Shown here in pieces: positions 1-8,268 of a stretch of DNA of 64,000 nucleotides (its first letter is position 1; each line of letters begins with the position of its first letter). The stretch covers positions 62,001-126,000 of the forward strand of contig JAXLWZ010000007.1 in NCBI GenBank assembly GCA_046328225.1, written 5' to 3'. The notes beneath the pieces were generated by a model that was not told the origin of the DNA, searched no databases, and saw only the letters and a program-made list of their open reading frames with translations. This stretch comes from Amarobacillus sp046328225 (GTDB lineage: Bacteria > Chloroflexota > Dehalococcoidia > Tepidiformales > Tepidiformaceae). The position numbers were made by a program, and so were the translations under genes.

Positions 1-517
1 CGGGAATCACTCGTCGGCGACGCGGGCCGCGCGCTTGGGGCTGCCGCTGGCGCTGGCGATCATCGGGGGGATGCCGGAGCGGTTCGCGCCGGTGACGGAG
101 TACTACCGCCGGGAGTTCGCGCGCAGCGGCCAGGCGGGGGCCTCGACGGTGGGCATCAACTCGCTCGGGTACGTGGCCGATACGGGGGAGCAGGCGGCGG
201 CGGAGTGGTTCCCTTCGTACCAGGCGCTCTTCACGCAGCTCGGGCGCGAACGGGGCTGGGCGCCGACGACGCGTGCGGACTTCGATGCGCAACGATCGCC
301 GCGGGGGGCGCTGGTGGTGGGCAGCCCGGAGGACGTGACGGAGAAGATCCTGTTCGAGCATTCGCTGTTCGGGAACGAGCGGTTCCTGCTGCAGATGGAC
401 ATCGGCTGGATGCCGCACGCGAAGGTAATGCACGCGATCGAGCTGCTGGGCACGAAGGTGGCGCCGGCGGTGCGCGCACGGCTCGCGGAGCGGGAAGTGG
501 CGGCGCCGCGTGCCTGA
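1..517 (+). CDS. LLM-class flavin-dependent oxidoreductase, C-terminal part
   Basis: The reading frame is open from the first base of the window (codons in phase from position 2), so the gene starts upstream and only about the last 170 residues are present. The visible part begins GNHSSATRAARLGLPLALAI and carries the alternating hydrophobic and helical segments of the luciferase-like monooxygenase fold, ending in an Ala/Arg-rich tail. Family members are soluble oxidoreductases using FMN or F420; which one this enzyme uses cannot be told because the N-terminal half is missing. An apparent internal TTG start at 35 would cut the conserved segment and is not the true start. Confidence 0.8.
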   Translation, partial: GNHSSATRAARLGLPLALAIIGGMPERFAPVTEYYRREFARSGQAGASTVGINSLGYVADTGEQAAAEWFPSYQALFTQLGRERGWAPTTRADFDAQRSPRGALVVGSPEDVTEKILFEHSLFGNERFLLQMDIGWMPHAKVMHAIELLGTKVAPAVRARLAEREVAAPRA

Positions 518-659
518 AACGATGCGCCGATCCGCGAAAAAGGGCGCGACGTGCGGGCGCGAACGTGGTACGTTCGATGCAGGTACCCCGCGATCCATCG
601 GCCCCGGCGCTGCTTGGGCTCTCGTCACTGGCGTTCGATGACCGTAGGAACCAATCTTT

Positions 660-665
660 AGGAGG
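660..665 (+). promoter_or_regulatory. Shine-Dalgarno deciding a CTG start
   Basis: AGGAGG lies 9 bases before CTG at 675. No ATG, GTG or TTG in that frame lies within reach, so this site argues that CTG is the initiation codon of the zinc-ribbon gene. Confidence 0.7.
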
Positions 666-674
666 TCGTCGACA

Positions 675-1127
675 CTGTTCAGCGACAAAGTTCTCACGTG
701 CGCCGATTGCGGCGCGGCATTCACCTTCACGGCCGGCGAGCAGGAATTCCATGCGTCGAAGGGCTTCACGAGCGAGCCCCGGCGCTGCCCGAGCTGCCGG
801 CAGGCCCGGCGCGGGAGCGAAGGCGGCGGCGGCCGTGGCTTCGGCGGCGGCGGTTCGCGCGAGATGTTCGACGCGACCTGCGCTTCGTGCGGCAAGAACG
901 CGAAGGTCCCCTTCCAGCCTCGCGGTGACCGGCCCGTCTACTGCAGCGATTGCTTCCAGTCGCAGCCCCGCACGGGCGGCGGCGGCGGTGGTGGCGGCTA
1001 CGGCGGCGGCGGCAGCCGCGGTGGTGGCGGCGGCTACGGCGGTGGCGGCTACGGCGGCGGCGGCGGTGGCCGCGATCGTGGCGGCTACGGCGGTGGCGGC
1101 GGCGGTGGCCGCGATCGCCGCTGGTAA
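675..1127 (+). CDS. zinc-ribbon protein with Gly-rich tail, probable CTG start
   Basis: A 150-residue small protein with two zinc-binding knuckle pairs: CADC and CPSC near residues 9-12 and 38-41, then CASC and CSDC in a second ribbon, followed by a Gly/Tyr-rich tail (GGYGGGG repeats) ending in GRDRRW. Such tails are typical of single-stranded nucleic-acid-binding proteins. The only start that keeps the first knuckle (sequence FSDKVLTCADC) is CTG at 675, with AGGAGG at 660-665 and 9 bases of spacing. The next in-frame ATG, at 864, would discard the first ribbon. A strong terminator follows at 1156. DNA or RNA binding is inferred from composition; no partner is visible. Confidence 0.8.
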   Translation: MFSDKVLTCADCGAAFTFTAGEQEFHASKGFTSEPRRCPSCRQARRGSEGGGGRGFGGGGSREMFDATCASCGKNAKVPFQPRGDRPVYCSDCFQSQPRTGGGGGGGGYGGGGSRGGGGGYGGGGYGGGGGGRDRGGYGGGGGGGRDRRW

Positions 1128-1155
1128 TCCCTCTCACCCTTCCCGGTGACCAACG

Positions 1156-1191
1156 AACGGCCCGCCCGGCTTCGGCCCGGCGGGCCGTTTT
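1156..1191 (+). terminator. rho-independent terminator
   Basis: An 11-bp stem (AACGGCCCGCC at 1156-1166 pairing with 1179-1189) closes on a short loop and runs into TTTT, 29 bases after the zinc-ribbon stop codon. Confidence 0.8.
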
Positions 1192-1193
1192 GT

Positions 1194-1219
1194 CAGTGCT
1201 GAGTGCTGGGTGCTGAGGG
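1194..1219. repeat. GTGCTGA heptad tract (mosaic locus 1)
   Basis: About 3.5 copies of the 7-bp unit GTGCTGA with one variant (GTGCTGG). It lies 3' of the terminator and marks the left edge of the low-GC segment holding the gene at 1339-2127. Confidence 0.8.
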
Positions 1220-1338
1220 CTCATGCAGCTGGAGCTGGTCCAGCAGCGGACCGCCGGTTGGGTCCGCCGGAGCGACAGCCGCAGGAAGAAGACGCTGGAG
1301 TTAGTGTCGCGACCGCTCTCGCTTGGTTAAGGGTTCAA

Positions 1339-2127
1339 TCAGTTGATCCCAAACCACCCTTGGTACCATGCTCGCTTCCGGCCTTCGATTGGCTTGCAGG
1401 CGTCAATGATCGCCCAGGCTATGGGTACATTGTGGACTTTGTCCAAGCTAACTTTGGCGACGGAGGCTGACTTCCCGTCCGGGCCGATCTTCTCGAACAG
1501 GAATCGCCCCTGATTGACCGTTACCACATCGAACTCTGTCCACCTGAACGTTTTCTCACCAACGCTGACAGAGTTCGCGGAAAGATACAGTGTTCCTAGT
1601 TGAAGAGGCTCGTCTCGAAGGAATCTCTCCTTCTCCTTTGGCCAGACATATTCCCAGAGCACATCTGACATATACCTCGAGATTTGGGCAACAATCTCGA
1701 CGTCATTAGTCTTGTTCTTATTGAATTGTTCGTACATGGTGTGTAAGCGCTTGCCATCTCCATCGTATATGACTATTGTTAACTCTGAATACGTATACGT
1801 AAAGTTACTAGAATGGTGTACAATGTTCTCCGTGTAAGACCACGGCGATCTGAAATCGACCAGGATTTTGGCATCCTGTCCCTTGGATAGTGCTAACCCG
1901 CGCTCCATGAACCATAGCCGCGACTTCCACCACAAAGAACCTTGCCTCTTCTCGGACAAGCACTCTCCCAGACCCAGCTGCTCGACTGTCGTCAATGCGA
2001 AGCCTTCCGGAATGTGATTCCGGCTAAGATAGCGCTCGTGGAACGGCTTCGTGAGCGACACGACACAAACTGTCGCAGATTCTCGTCGCGGCCACGACCA
2101 AAGGCGACAGGCACCATCGGCCCGCAC
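1339..2127 (-). CDS. hypothetical protein on a low-GC island (DUF6585-like C-terminus?)
   Basis: A 262-residue reading frame with clearly lower GC and different codon use from all its neighbours, which suggests acquisition by transfer. No signal peptide or membrane segment is visible. The C-terminal half (LYLSANSVSV, then FRWTEFDVV and repeated beta-strand-like segments) faintly resembles the DUF6585/PH-like pattern; I do not recognise the N-terminal half. The low-GC composition begins near 2100, so the first 20 or so residues may not be real, and a start at the GTG codons near 2064 (VVSLTKPFHERYL) is plausible. Heptad tracts lie on both sides (1194-1219 and 2247-2267). Function unknown. Confidence 0.6.
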   Translation of the reverse strand: MRADGACRLWSWPRRESATVCVVSLTKPFHERYLSRNHIPEGFALTTVEQLGLGECLSEKRQGSLWWKSRLWFMERGLALSKGQDAKILVDFRSPWSYTENIVHHSSNFTYTYSELTIVIYDGDGKRLHTMYEQFNKNKTNDVEIVAQISRYMSDVLWEYVWPKEKERFLRDEPLQLGTLYLSANSVSVGEKTFRWTEFDVVTVNQGRFLFEKIGPDGKSASVAKVSLDKVHNVPIAWAIIDACKPIEGRKRAWYQGWFGIN

Positions 2128-2246
2128 ATCCTCTCCATCGATTCAGCAGATGAGCAGGCAAGGACCGGGGTGCACTCAGCTCAGCGGGCCGCACAGCGCG
2201 ACCATGCTGGTGCCTGCTGGACAGCCCCAGAACGACACCCCCCCCC

Positions 2247-2267
2247 GTGAGTGCTGAGTGAGCGCTC
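2247..2267. repeat. GTGCTGA heptad tract touching a TAA stop (mosaic locus 2)
   Basis: A short GTGCTGA-type tract directly after the TAA stop (2268-2270, minus strand) of the zinc-ribbon membrane protein, preceded by a run of nine C. It marks the right edge of the low-GC island. Confidence 0.7.
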
Positions 2268-2789
2268 TTAGCGGCCCTGGGATTCGAGCCAGCGGGCCCA
2301 CATCGCATCGCGCTTGCGGGCGCCCTTGCGATAGCCGATCTGGGCGCCGAGGAAGGTGCCGAAGAGCTGCGCGAAGACGTACCCGCCGCCGATGAGCACG
2401 GCGAAGGCGAGCGCGGGGTGGCCGAGCAGCCCGGGCCCCCAGACGACCATGAGCAGGAAGAGCGCCATCGCCAGCAGCAGGCCGCTGAAGGCGCCGCTGT
2501 GCACCCAGAGCCCCTCGGTTTTCTGCTTCGCCTTGTACGCCTTGAGGACGTCCTGGGGGATCTCGTCGACGGTGCCGGCGGTGGCGATGGTGGCGGCGCA
2601 GAAGGGGCAGACTGCGTCGGTTTCGCGCAGGCGGGCGAAGCAAAAGCCGCAGAAGCGGCCCTTCACGGGCACTTTGCGCGCGAGCCGCTCCTCCATCTTC
2701 TCCTGGAGGCGGTCGAGGTAGGGGTAGGGCGAGACGTACCCCGCGATCCCCGCGGGCTCCCCGGTGCCTGCTTGCGCGCCTTCGGCCAT
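2268..2789 (-). CDS. zinc-ribbon membrane protein
   Basis: A 173-residue protein. The first 60 residues contain CGFCFARLRETDAVCPFC, a CxxC...CxxC zinc ribbon, followed by two hydrophobic stretches (around residues 90-113 and 118-140) that look like membrane helices and then a short basic tail. The ATG at 2789 (MAEGAQ) is preferred to an upstream TTG at 2825. No catalytic motif is visible. It lies downstream of the methyltransferase at 2835 on the same strand, 45 bases away, so the two may be co-transcribed. Role unknown. Confidence 0.7.
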   Translation of the reverse strand: MAEGAQAGTGEPAGIAGYVSPYPYLDRLQEKMEERLARKVPVKGRFCGFCFARLRETDAVCPFCAATIATAGTVDEIPQDVLKAYKAKQKTEGLWVHSGAFSGLLLAMALFLLMVVWGPGLLGHPALAFAVLIGGGYVFAQLFGTFLGAQIGYRKGARKRDAMWARWLESQGR

Positions 2790-2834
2790 CCTTTGTAGCG
2801 AACCACCGGCATGGCGCGCAGGCAAGCGGCAGCC

Positions 2835-3611
2835 TCAGGCGGGCTTGCGGCCCTCGATCAGCGCGATGGGGATGGAAAGACCCCACGGCTCGTCGCGGAG
2901 GTCGAAGGCGCGCTTCTGGGCGGGGTTGGCTTCGGCAAAGAGTTCGCGCAGCATGGCCACCTTCGATGGCGGCGTGCGCATCCGCCGCACCCAGTCGGCG
3001 CCATCGAGCACGACCTCGGAGCGCATGAGCACACGCGCGCCGAGGCCGGCGTTGGCGCAGAGCCGCAGCCACTCGCTCGCACGCCAATCGCGCACATGCG
3101 AGGGGTCGCGGAGGATTTCGAACGTCTGCAGGAAGGTATCGAGGGCGGCGTCTTCGGGCGCGACGCAATCGACGAGCAGGAAGGCGCCTCCGGGCTTGAG
3201 CACGCGCACGGCCTCGGCGAGGGCGGGCACGGGGTCGGCGTAGTGGTGCGCGCTGAAGCGGCTGCTCACAACATCGAAGGTGGCGTCCTCGTAGGGGAGG
3301 GCGGTGACATCGCCGAGGCGGAAGGCGACGTTCGCGAGGCCACGCCCGGCCGCGAGCTCGGTGGCGACGCCGACCATCTCGGGAGTGAGGTCGATGCCCA
3401 CGACCTCCTTCGCACCCGCGGCGGCGAGGGCCATGGCCGTGTGGCCGGCGCCGCTGCCGAGGTCGAGGGCGCGGGTCTCGGGGGTGATGCCGGCGGCTTC
3501 GACCAGCTGGGCGAGGTCGGCGCCGGAGGCATGGACGGCGCTCACGGCGTAGTTCGCGGCGACGGCGCCGAACTGCTGGCGGACGGAATCGGAGACGGCG
3601 GAGCTGCCCAT
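2835..3611 (-). CDS. class I SAM-dependent methyltransferase (UbiE-like)
   Basis: A 258-residue soluble enzyme. Motif I is LDLGSGAGHTA near residues 49-59, followed by acidic motif GIDLTPEM, then GDVTALPYEDATFDVV and VLKPGGAFLLVD, the standard order of a Rossmann-fold methyltransferase. The substrate cannot be read from the sequence; the UbiE/arsenite-methyltransferase-like branch acts on quinones, sterols or small molecules. It is divergent from the LysR regulator at 3708 across a 96-base gap, the usual arrangement of a LysR target, so control by that regulator is a reasonable inference. Confidence 0.85.
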   Translation of the reverse strand: MGSSAVSDSVRQQFGAVAANYAVSAVHASGADLAQLVEAAGITPETRALDLGSGAGHTAMALAAAGAKEVVGIDLTPEMVGVATELAAGRGLANVAFRLGDVTALPYEDATFDVVSSRFSAHHYADPVPALAEAVRVLKPGGAFLLVDCVAPEDAALDTFLQTFEILRDPSHVRDWRASEWLRLCANAGLGARVLMRSEVVLDGADWVRRMRTPPSKVAMLRELFAEANPAQKRAFDLRDEPWGLSIPIALIEGRKPA

Positions 3612-3707
3612 GGCGGATCCTCGGGTCGGGATATCGCAAGGCTAGGCGTGCGGCGCTGCCGCAGTCCAAGATATGCTTTGTCCGATTCCCATGCCGGGGA
3701 GGAATGC

Positions 3708-4589
3708 ATGGACCTTCGCCAGATCCAGCTGGTGCGCGCCGTGGTGCGCGCCGGGAGTGTCACGCGCGCGGCCGAACAGGAGCTGGTCGCGCAACCGGCC
3801 GTGAGCAAGCGCATCCGCGCGCTCGAACGCGAACTCGGCGTCGACCTTTTCCACCGGGTGGGGCGGCGGGTGGTGGCGACGGAGGCGGGGCTCGCGCTCG
3901 CGGACTGCGCGGACCGCATCGACGCCGAGCTGGCGGCGACGCTCGCGGAGCTCACGGGCCCGGGCGCGAACGAGGGGCGGCGGCTCGCGATCTGCGCGAC
4001 GGAGACGCTCGCCGACCACCTGCTGCCGCCGGCCCTGGCCCTGCTGCGCGAACGGTGGCCACGGGCGCGCATCGCGGTGGAGATGGCAAGCACGGACGAG
4101 GCGGTGGCGCGCGTGCTGGGCGACGCCGTGGACCTCGCCTTCGTGCCGTTGCCGCTGGTGGATTCGCGGCTGGAGGTGCACGCGATCGCGGCGGAGCCGG
4201 TGCTGGTGGCGGTACCGCGCGGGCACGCGTGGGAGGGCCGCGCCGCCGTCGCGCTCGCGGACGCACTGGCGGACCCGGCGTTCCTGTTTTCGATGCCGGG
4301 GCACGGGTTGCGGACGCAGCTGGAGCAGGCGGCGCGCGCGGCCGGGCTGGCGATCGAGCCGCGATTCGAGCTGCGCAGCCAGCAGGCGATGCTCGCGCTC
4401 ACGGCGGCGGGCGCGGGCATCACGCTGGCGCCGCGAATGGCACTCGCCGGACGCGAGGATGTCGCGGGCGTGCCGCTGGATCCGCCGCTGGCGCGCGAAA
4501 TTGGCTGGGTGCGCCGACCTGGGCGCATCCTGCCCGCGATCGCGGCGGAGCTGCTCGCGCTCGTGGAGGAGGCCGTTCAGTCCAGGTAG
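3708..4589 (+). CDS. LysR-family transcriptional regulator
   Basis: A 293-residue protein beginning MDLRQIQLVRAVVRAGSVTR. Residues 1-60 form the winged helix-turn-helix, and the rest is the two-lobed effector-binding domain of LysR proteins. The start is the ATG at 3708 with GGGAGG just upstream; the open frame continues further upstream but only as a shadow of the methyltransferase gene. It is divergent from that methyltransferase, its likely target. Its 3' end overlaps the convergent SDR gene by 13 bases. The effector is unknown. Confidence 0.9.
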   Translation: MDLRQIQLVRAVVRAGSVTRAAEQELVAQPAVSKRIRALERELGVDLFHRVGRRVVATEAGLALADCADRIDAELAATLAELTGPGANEGRRLAICATETLADHLLPPALALLRERWPRARIAVEMASTDEAVARVLGDAVDLAFVPLPLVDSRLEVHAIAAEPVLVAVPRGHAWEGRAAVALADALADPAFLFSMPGHGLRTQLEQAARAAGLAIEPRFELRSQQAMLALTAAGAGITLAPRMALAGREDVAGVPLDPPLAREIGWVRRPGRILPAIAAELLALVEEAVQSR

Positions 4590-5368
4590 GCGGCGCGGCC
4601 GACGCGGGTGAGCAGCTTTCGCACGAGGGTCCGGGGCACGACGCGCGAGACCGCCATCAGGAAGCGGTAGTGCATCCCCGGCACGTAGACGGCGTGGCGG
4701 CGATCGAGGGCGCGCAGCGAACCGCGCACCACCGCGCGGGGCGTCATGAAGGCGGGTCCGGGGATGGCGGCGCCGTTCACGCCCGCGCGCATCTGGAAGC
4801 CGGTGCGGACGAAGCCGGGGCAGAGCGCCTGCACGGTGACCCCGGCGGCGTGCGCCTCTTCGTGCAGGGCTTCGCTGAACGCCATCACGTAGGCCTTGGT
4901 CGCGTGGTAGGTGGCCGCGTAGGGCCCGGGGACGAAGGCGGCGATGGAGGCGACATTGATGATGCCGCCGTGGCCGCGTTCGACCATGCCGGGGAGGGCG
5001 GCGTGACAGAGCCGGGTGACCGCGAGCACGTTCAGGCGGACCTCGGCTTCCTCGGTATCGCGGTCGAGGGTTTCGAAGGCGCCGCTCGTTCCGAAGCCGG
5101 CGTTGTTCACCAGGAGCGCGAGACGGGGCTCGCCGGCGATGCGCGCTTCGAGGGCGTGCAGGGCCGCCGGATCGGTGAGGTCGGCGGTGCGCACCTCGAC
5201 GGCGACGCCGCGGCGTTCGCGCAGACGGGCGGCGAGCCCCTCCAGGCGGGCGGTATCGCGCGCGACGATGATGAGGTCGTGGCCACGGCGGGCGAGTTCT
5301 TCGGCGAACGCCTCGCCGATACCGCTCGACGCGCCGGTGATGGCGGCCAGCCCGCGAGTTTGAGTCAT
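4577..5368 (-). CDS. short-chain dehydrogenase/reductase (SDR)
   Basis: A 263-residue classical SDR. The cofactor motif TGASSGIGEA is at residues 10-19, NNAGFG near 92, the catalytic serine is in NVASIAAF, and the active-site Tyr and Lys are in YHATK. A basic residue after the first strand suggests NADPH preference. The C-terminal extension with YVPGMHYRFLMAVSRVVPR is typical of membrane-associated SDRs of the DltE/YqjQ type. It is convergent with the LysR gene and overlaps it by 13 bases. Substrate unknown. Confidence 0.9.
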   Translation of the reverse strand: MTQTRGLAAITGASSGIGEAFAEELARRGHDLIIVARDTARLEGLAARLRERRGVAVEVRTADLTDPAALHALEARIAGEPRLALLVNNAGFGTSGAFETLDRDTEEAEVRLNVLAVTRLCHAALPGMVERGHGGIINVASIAAFVPGPYAATYHATKAYVMAFSEALHEEAHAAGVTVQALCPGFVRTGFQMRAGVNGAAIPGPAFMTPRAVVRGSLRALDRRHAVYVPGMHYRFLMAVSRVVPRTLVRKLLTRVGRAAYLD

Positions 5369-5399
5369 TCGAGGATTCTATCCGTTGGCGGGCTGGCCG

Positions 5400-5446
5400 A
5401 GTTCCCAGTTCCCGGTTCCCAGTTCCAAGGGGCTACCCCGGGGGAG
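5400..5446. repeat. TTCCCAG heptads plus hairpin core (mosaic locus 3)
   Basis: Four TTCCCAG-type heptads followed by GGGGCTACCCC and a GGGGGAGG half-arm. It lies between divergent genes (SDR starting at 5368, exported protein at 5554), so here the mosaic is upstream of both genes rather than after a stop codon. Confidence 0.85.
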
Positions 5447-5553
5447 GCGGACGGGGCTTTCCGATTTCTGATAGTGGTGGGCATTGCGGGTTGGCGGGGG
5501 GCATTCAGAATTGCTGTGTGCGAGTGTTCACCGGGTTCTTCGTGGGCCAGGGG

Positions 5554-6210
5554 ATGAAGGCGATGCTGTGGGCGGCGATGGGCGCGCTTGGGCTCGCCTT
5601 CGCGGCCATTGGCGTGGCGCTGATGACGCAGCCCGCGAGCAGCACGCGCAGCAGCGCACGCCCCGAGGCCACGCCCGCCGCCGTCACGACCGAGGCGCCG
5701 TCGCCGGCGGTGAGCGCGCCCGTGCTGACGCTCGATCCGACGGCGACGGCGACCGCGACGGCGGAGGCATCGCCGAGCCCGACGCCTTCGCCCGTGCCGA
5801 CGCAGCGCAGCATCGCGACCGCGCAGCCGCAGGCACAGGCAACGCCCACGCCCGAGCCGACGCTCGCGCCGCCGCCCACGCCGACGAGCGTGCCCGTGGC
5901 GGTGGGTACGTACTGCGACCGGAAGAGCTCGGGGGGCGCGCCGGACGGCCGCGTCGCCGGGGCGCTCATCCTCAACGGGCAGCCCGCGCCGGTTGGGACG
6001 AACGTCTCGCTGGCGTTCAACGGCGTGATGGGTCCGTCGCGGGTGACGGATGCGGCGGGCCAGTACCGCGTCGACTTCTACATCGGCGGGTCGCAGTGCG
6101 CGAACGGACCGGGGTCGTCGATCACGGTGGTCGTGAACGGGAAGAGCTACAGCACCGGACGCACGATGCCTGCGAGCGGCACGCTCATCGGCTACTCCAT
6201 CGCGGACTGA
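5554..6210 (+). CDS. membrane-anchored Thr/Pro-rich protein with carboxypeptidase-regulatory-like domain
   Basis: About 218 residues. The ATG at 5554 gives MKAMLWAAMGALGLAFAAIG, a typical signal anchor; the frame is open further upstream to a TTG at 5491, but that would put a hydrophilic stretch before the anchor. Residues 30-120 are a low-complexity Ala/Pro/Thr linker (PTPSPVPTQ, PTPEPTLAPPPTPTS). The last 90 residues look like a small beta-sandwich (VAGALILNGQPAP, then TDAAGQYRVDFYIGG), the pattern of carboxypeptidase-regulatory-like or bacterial Ig-like domains. It has two cysteines that could form a disulfide. It is likely a surface-exposed protein. Confidence 0.75.
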   Translation: MKAMLWAAMGALGLAFAAIGVALMTQPASSTRSSARPEATPAAVTTEAPSPAVSAPVLTLDPTATATATAEASPSPTPSPVPTQRSIATAQPQAQATPTPEPTLAPPPTPTSVPVAVGTYCDRKSSGGAPDGRVAGALILNGQPAPVGTNVSLAFNGVMGPSRVTDAAGQYRVDFYIGGSQCANGPGSSITVVVNGKSYSTGRTMPASGTLIGYSIAD

Positions 6211-6228
6211 GGCGCGCTCGGGGCAGGA

Positions 6229-6879
6229 TCAGATGGCGCCGGCGGCGAAGAGCGCGGACACGCCCGCGGCATCGATACCCACGCAGGCGACGGCGACGAA
6301 GGCGTGCAGGCTCGCGGGAGCGGGATCGGGACGGGGTTCGAGCGCTTCGACGCGAATGGCCGTGCCGGCGAGTTCGGCGCTCCACCAGCGGGCGAGGGCG
6401 AGCACGTTCGCGCGCACCATGTCGCCCGCCCCGGGTTCCTCAGGCGGGGCGACGAGGATGATGTCGCCGGGATGGTGGCCGGCCAGCATTTCGCGCACAC
6501 AGGCCTGAATCGCGACCTGGGGGGCGATGAGCGCCTCCTCGAGGAAGGCGTGCCAGCGTTCGTCCGGGGCATCGACCAGGCTGCCGGGTGGCGGCGGCAA
6601 CGGCGCGACGACGCAGGCATCGATGCGACCGAGGTGCTGCACGGTCGCGGACGCCATCGCACGCACGCCGCGGCCGTCGCAGGGTTCGACGGCGAAGCCT
6701 TCGCCCCAGCCGCCATCCTCGCGGATGGCGGCGGCGGTGTCCTCGGCGAGGTCGGGATCGCGGTCGGCGGCGAGGATGGTAGCGCCGGCGCGGCCGAGGG
6801 CGAGCGCGACCGCGCGGCCATAGCCGGCGCCCGCGCCCATCACGACCACGACTCTCCCATCGAGTGGTCCGCCCGTCAT
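6229..6879 (-). CDS. degenerate SDR-like protein
   Basis: A 216-residue protein with an SDR Rossmann start (VVVVMGAGAGYGRAVALALG) and the acidic AADRD after strand 2, so the nucleotide-binding half is recognisable. The usual YxxxK is replaced by a segment reading RWWSAELAG, and the catalytic serine region is VAPPEEPG. Catalysis by the standard SDR mechanism is therefore doubtful; it may be a non-catalytic or divergent member. It is 22 bases downstream of the dienelactone hydrolase gene on the same strand, so it is probably the second gene of an operon. Confidence 0.75.
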   Translation of the reverse strand: MTGGPLDGRVVVVMGAGAGYGRAVALALGRAGATILAADRDPDLAEDTAAAIREDGGWGEGFAVEPCDGRGVRAMASATVQHLGRIDACVVAPLPPPPGSLVDAPDERWHAFLEEALIAPQVAIQACVREMLAGHHPGDIILVAPPEEPGAGDMVRANVLALARWWSAELAGTAIRVEALEPRPDPAPASLHAFVAVACVGIDAAGVSALFAAGAI

Positions 6880-6901
6880 CGCCGTCTCCCCGCGTGCCGT
6901 G

Positions 6902-7567
6902 CTAGAGGTTCGCGCGGTAGAAGGCGAGCGCGCGGTTCCAGGTGTCGTCGGCGGAGGTCTGGTCGAAGGTGCCGGCGTGCTCTTCGTTGAAGAAGGCGTG
7001 GCCGGTGCCCAGGTAGGTGATGCCTTCGTAGCTGACGCCGGCCTCCTTCGTGCCCGCTTCGATGATGGGCTGGTTGGAGTTGGCGAAGGCGTCGTTTTCG
7101 GCCCAGAAGCCCAGGACGGGAGCGGTGAGGCCGGCGAAGTTGTACTTGATTGCCGGGTGGCCGCCGTAGTAATCGATGCAGGCGCCGACGTCCTTGCCGT
7201 TGTTGCAGGCGGCGAAGAGGCTGAGGGCACCGCCCATGCAGAAGCCGACGGTGCCGACGGGGCCGCCGGTGAGGCCCTTGAGGTACTGGATGGCGCCGGC
7301 GGCGTCCTTCGCGGCCTGGTCGATATTGAGCGCCATGAGCAGCTTGCCCGCCTCGTCCGGTTCGGCGGTGAGCTTGCCGTGGTACATGTCGGGGGCGAGG
7401 GCGGTGAAGCCTTCGGCGGCAAAGCGGGCGGCGATGCCCTTGATGTTGTCGTTCAGGCCCCACCACTCCTGGAAGACGATGACGCCCTTGCCGGTGCCGC
7501 TCGCGGGCTTCGCGAGGTAGCCCTGCGCGGTGCCGCCGTTCGAGGGGAAGGTGACGATTTCGCCCAT
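6902..7567 (-). CDS. dienelactone hydrolase family protein
   Basis: A 221-residue alpha/beta hydrolase. The Cys nucleophile lies in GFCMGG, the acid in FWAENDAF, and the His in LGTGHAFFNE, the Cys-Asp-His triad of dienelactone hydrolases (carboxymethylenebutenolidase). EWWGLNDNIK near residue 35 is another family signature. Members hydrolyse dienelactones in aromatic degradation, but many relatives are general esterases; no other aromatic-degradation gene is nearby. The start ATG is at 7567. Confidence 0.9.
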   Translation of the reverse strand: MGEIVTFPSNGGTAQGYLAKPASGTGKGVIVFQEWWGLNDNIKGIAARFAAEGFTALAPDMYHGKLTAEPDEAGKLLMALNIDQAAKDAAGAIQYLKGLTGGPVGTVGFCMGGALSLFAACNNGKDVGACIDYYGGHPAIKYNFAGLTAPVLGFWAENDAFANSNQPIIEAGTKEAGVSYEGITYLGTGHAFFNEEHAGTFDQTSADDTWNRALAFYRANL

Positions 7568-7630
7568 GTGCTGGCCTCCGTTGCCGTGATTGGTGTGCGG
7601 GGGAGTGTACCGCAGGCGGGCCTGCGCGGA

Positions 7631-8248
7631 TCAGCGCGTGCGATAGAGCGCGTGGCTTTCGATGTACTCGAGGACTGTATTGGCGACCAGGTAACGAACC
7701 GCCCTGCCCGCGGCGATGCGCGCGCGAATGACGGTGCTACTGATCGTTAGCCGGGGCATATCGACGACCTCCGGGACATATGGCAGGCCGGCGGCGCGCG
7801 CGAGGGCGGCGGTCGTGCCCTCGGCGCCATCTTTTTCGGCGACGACGATGCGGGCGAGGGTGGCGATGCGAAGGGGTTCGCGCCAGTTCGGGAGGTCGGC
7901 GAGGGCGTCGCTGCCGAGCACGAGGAGGAGGTCGCGCTCGCCGGCGGCGTGGAACTCCTCGAGGGTGTCGACGGTGTAGGTCGGGCCGCTGCGATGGACT
8001 TCGCGGCCGTCGGCGGCGAAGGCGGGGTTGCCGGCGACGGCGAGCGCGGTCATGGCCAGGCGATGGCGAGCGGGAGTGACCTCGCGGTGGAAGGGGGCAT
8101 CCTCGCGCGTCTTGCGGTACGGGTCGCCGGCGGGCAGCAGCACCACACGGCCGGCCTCGAACTGGACGCGGGCGCATTCGGCCAGGAAAAGGTGCCCGAC
8201 GTGGGGTGGGTCGAAGGTGCCGCCGAGGAGGGCGAGGGGACCGGCCAT
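7631..8248 (-). CDS. nadD: nicotinate-nucleotide adenylyltransferase
   Basis: A 205-residue enzyme joining ATP and nicotinate mononucleotide to give deamido-NAD in NAD synthesis. GGTFDPPHVGH at residues 9-19 is the nucleotidyltransferase HxGH signature and ISSTVIRARI near residue 169 is the second ATP-binding motif. Length matches the family (about 200). The ATG at 8248 is chosen because it places the beta-strand PLALLGG directly before the signature; the frame is open further upstream without homology. It follows the DprE-like pair on the same strand. Confidence 0.93.
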   Translation of the reverse strand: MAGPLALLGGTFDPPHVGHLFLAECARVQFEAGRVVLLPAGDPYRKTREDAPFHREVTPARHRLAMTALAVAGNPAFAADGREVHRSGPTYTVDTLEEFHAAGERDLLLVLGSDALADLPNWREPLRIATLARIVVAEKDGAEGTTAALARAAGLPYVPEVVDMPRLTISSTVIRARIAAGRAVRYLVANTVLEYIESHALYRTR

Positions 8249-8268
8249 CGCGGGCAGTGTACCGGGGG

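Noticed and set aside
205..1149. A 314-codon frame overlapping the LLM and zinc-ribbon genes
   Set aside because: It is a composition-driven shadow rich in Ala/Arg, and contains no domain.
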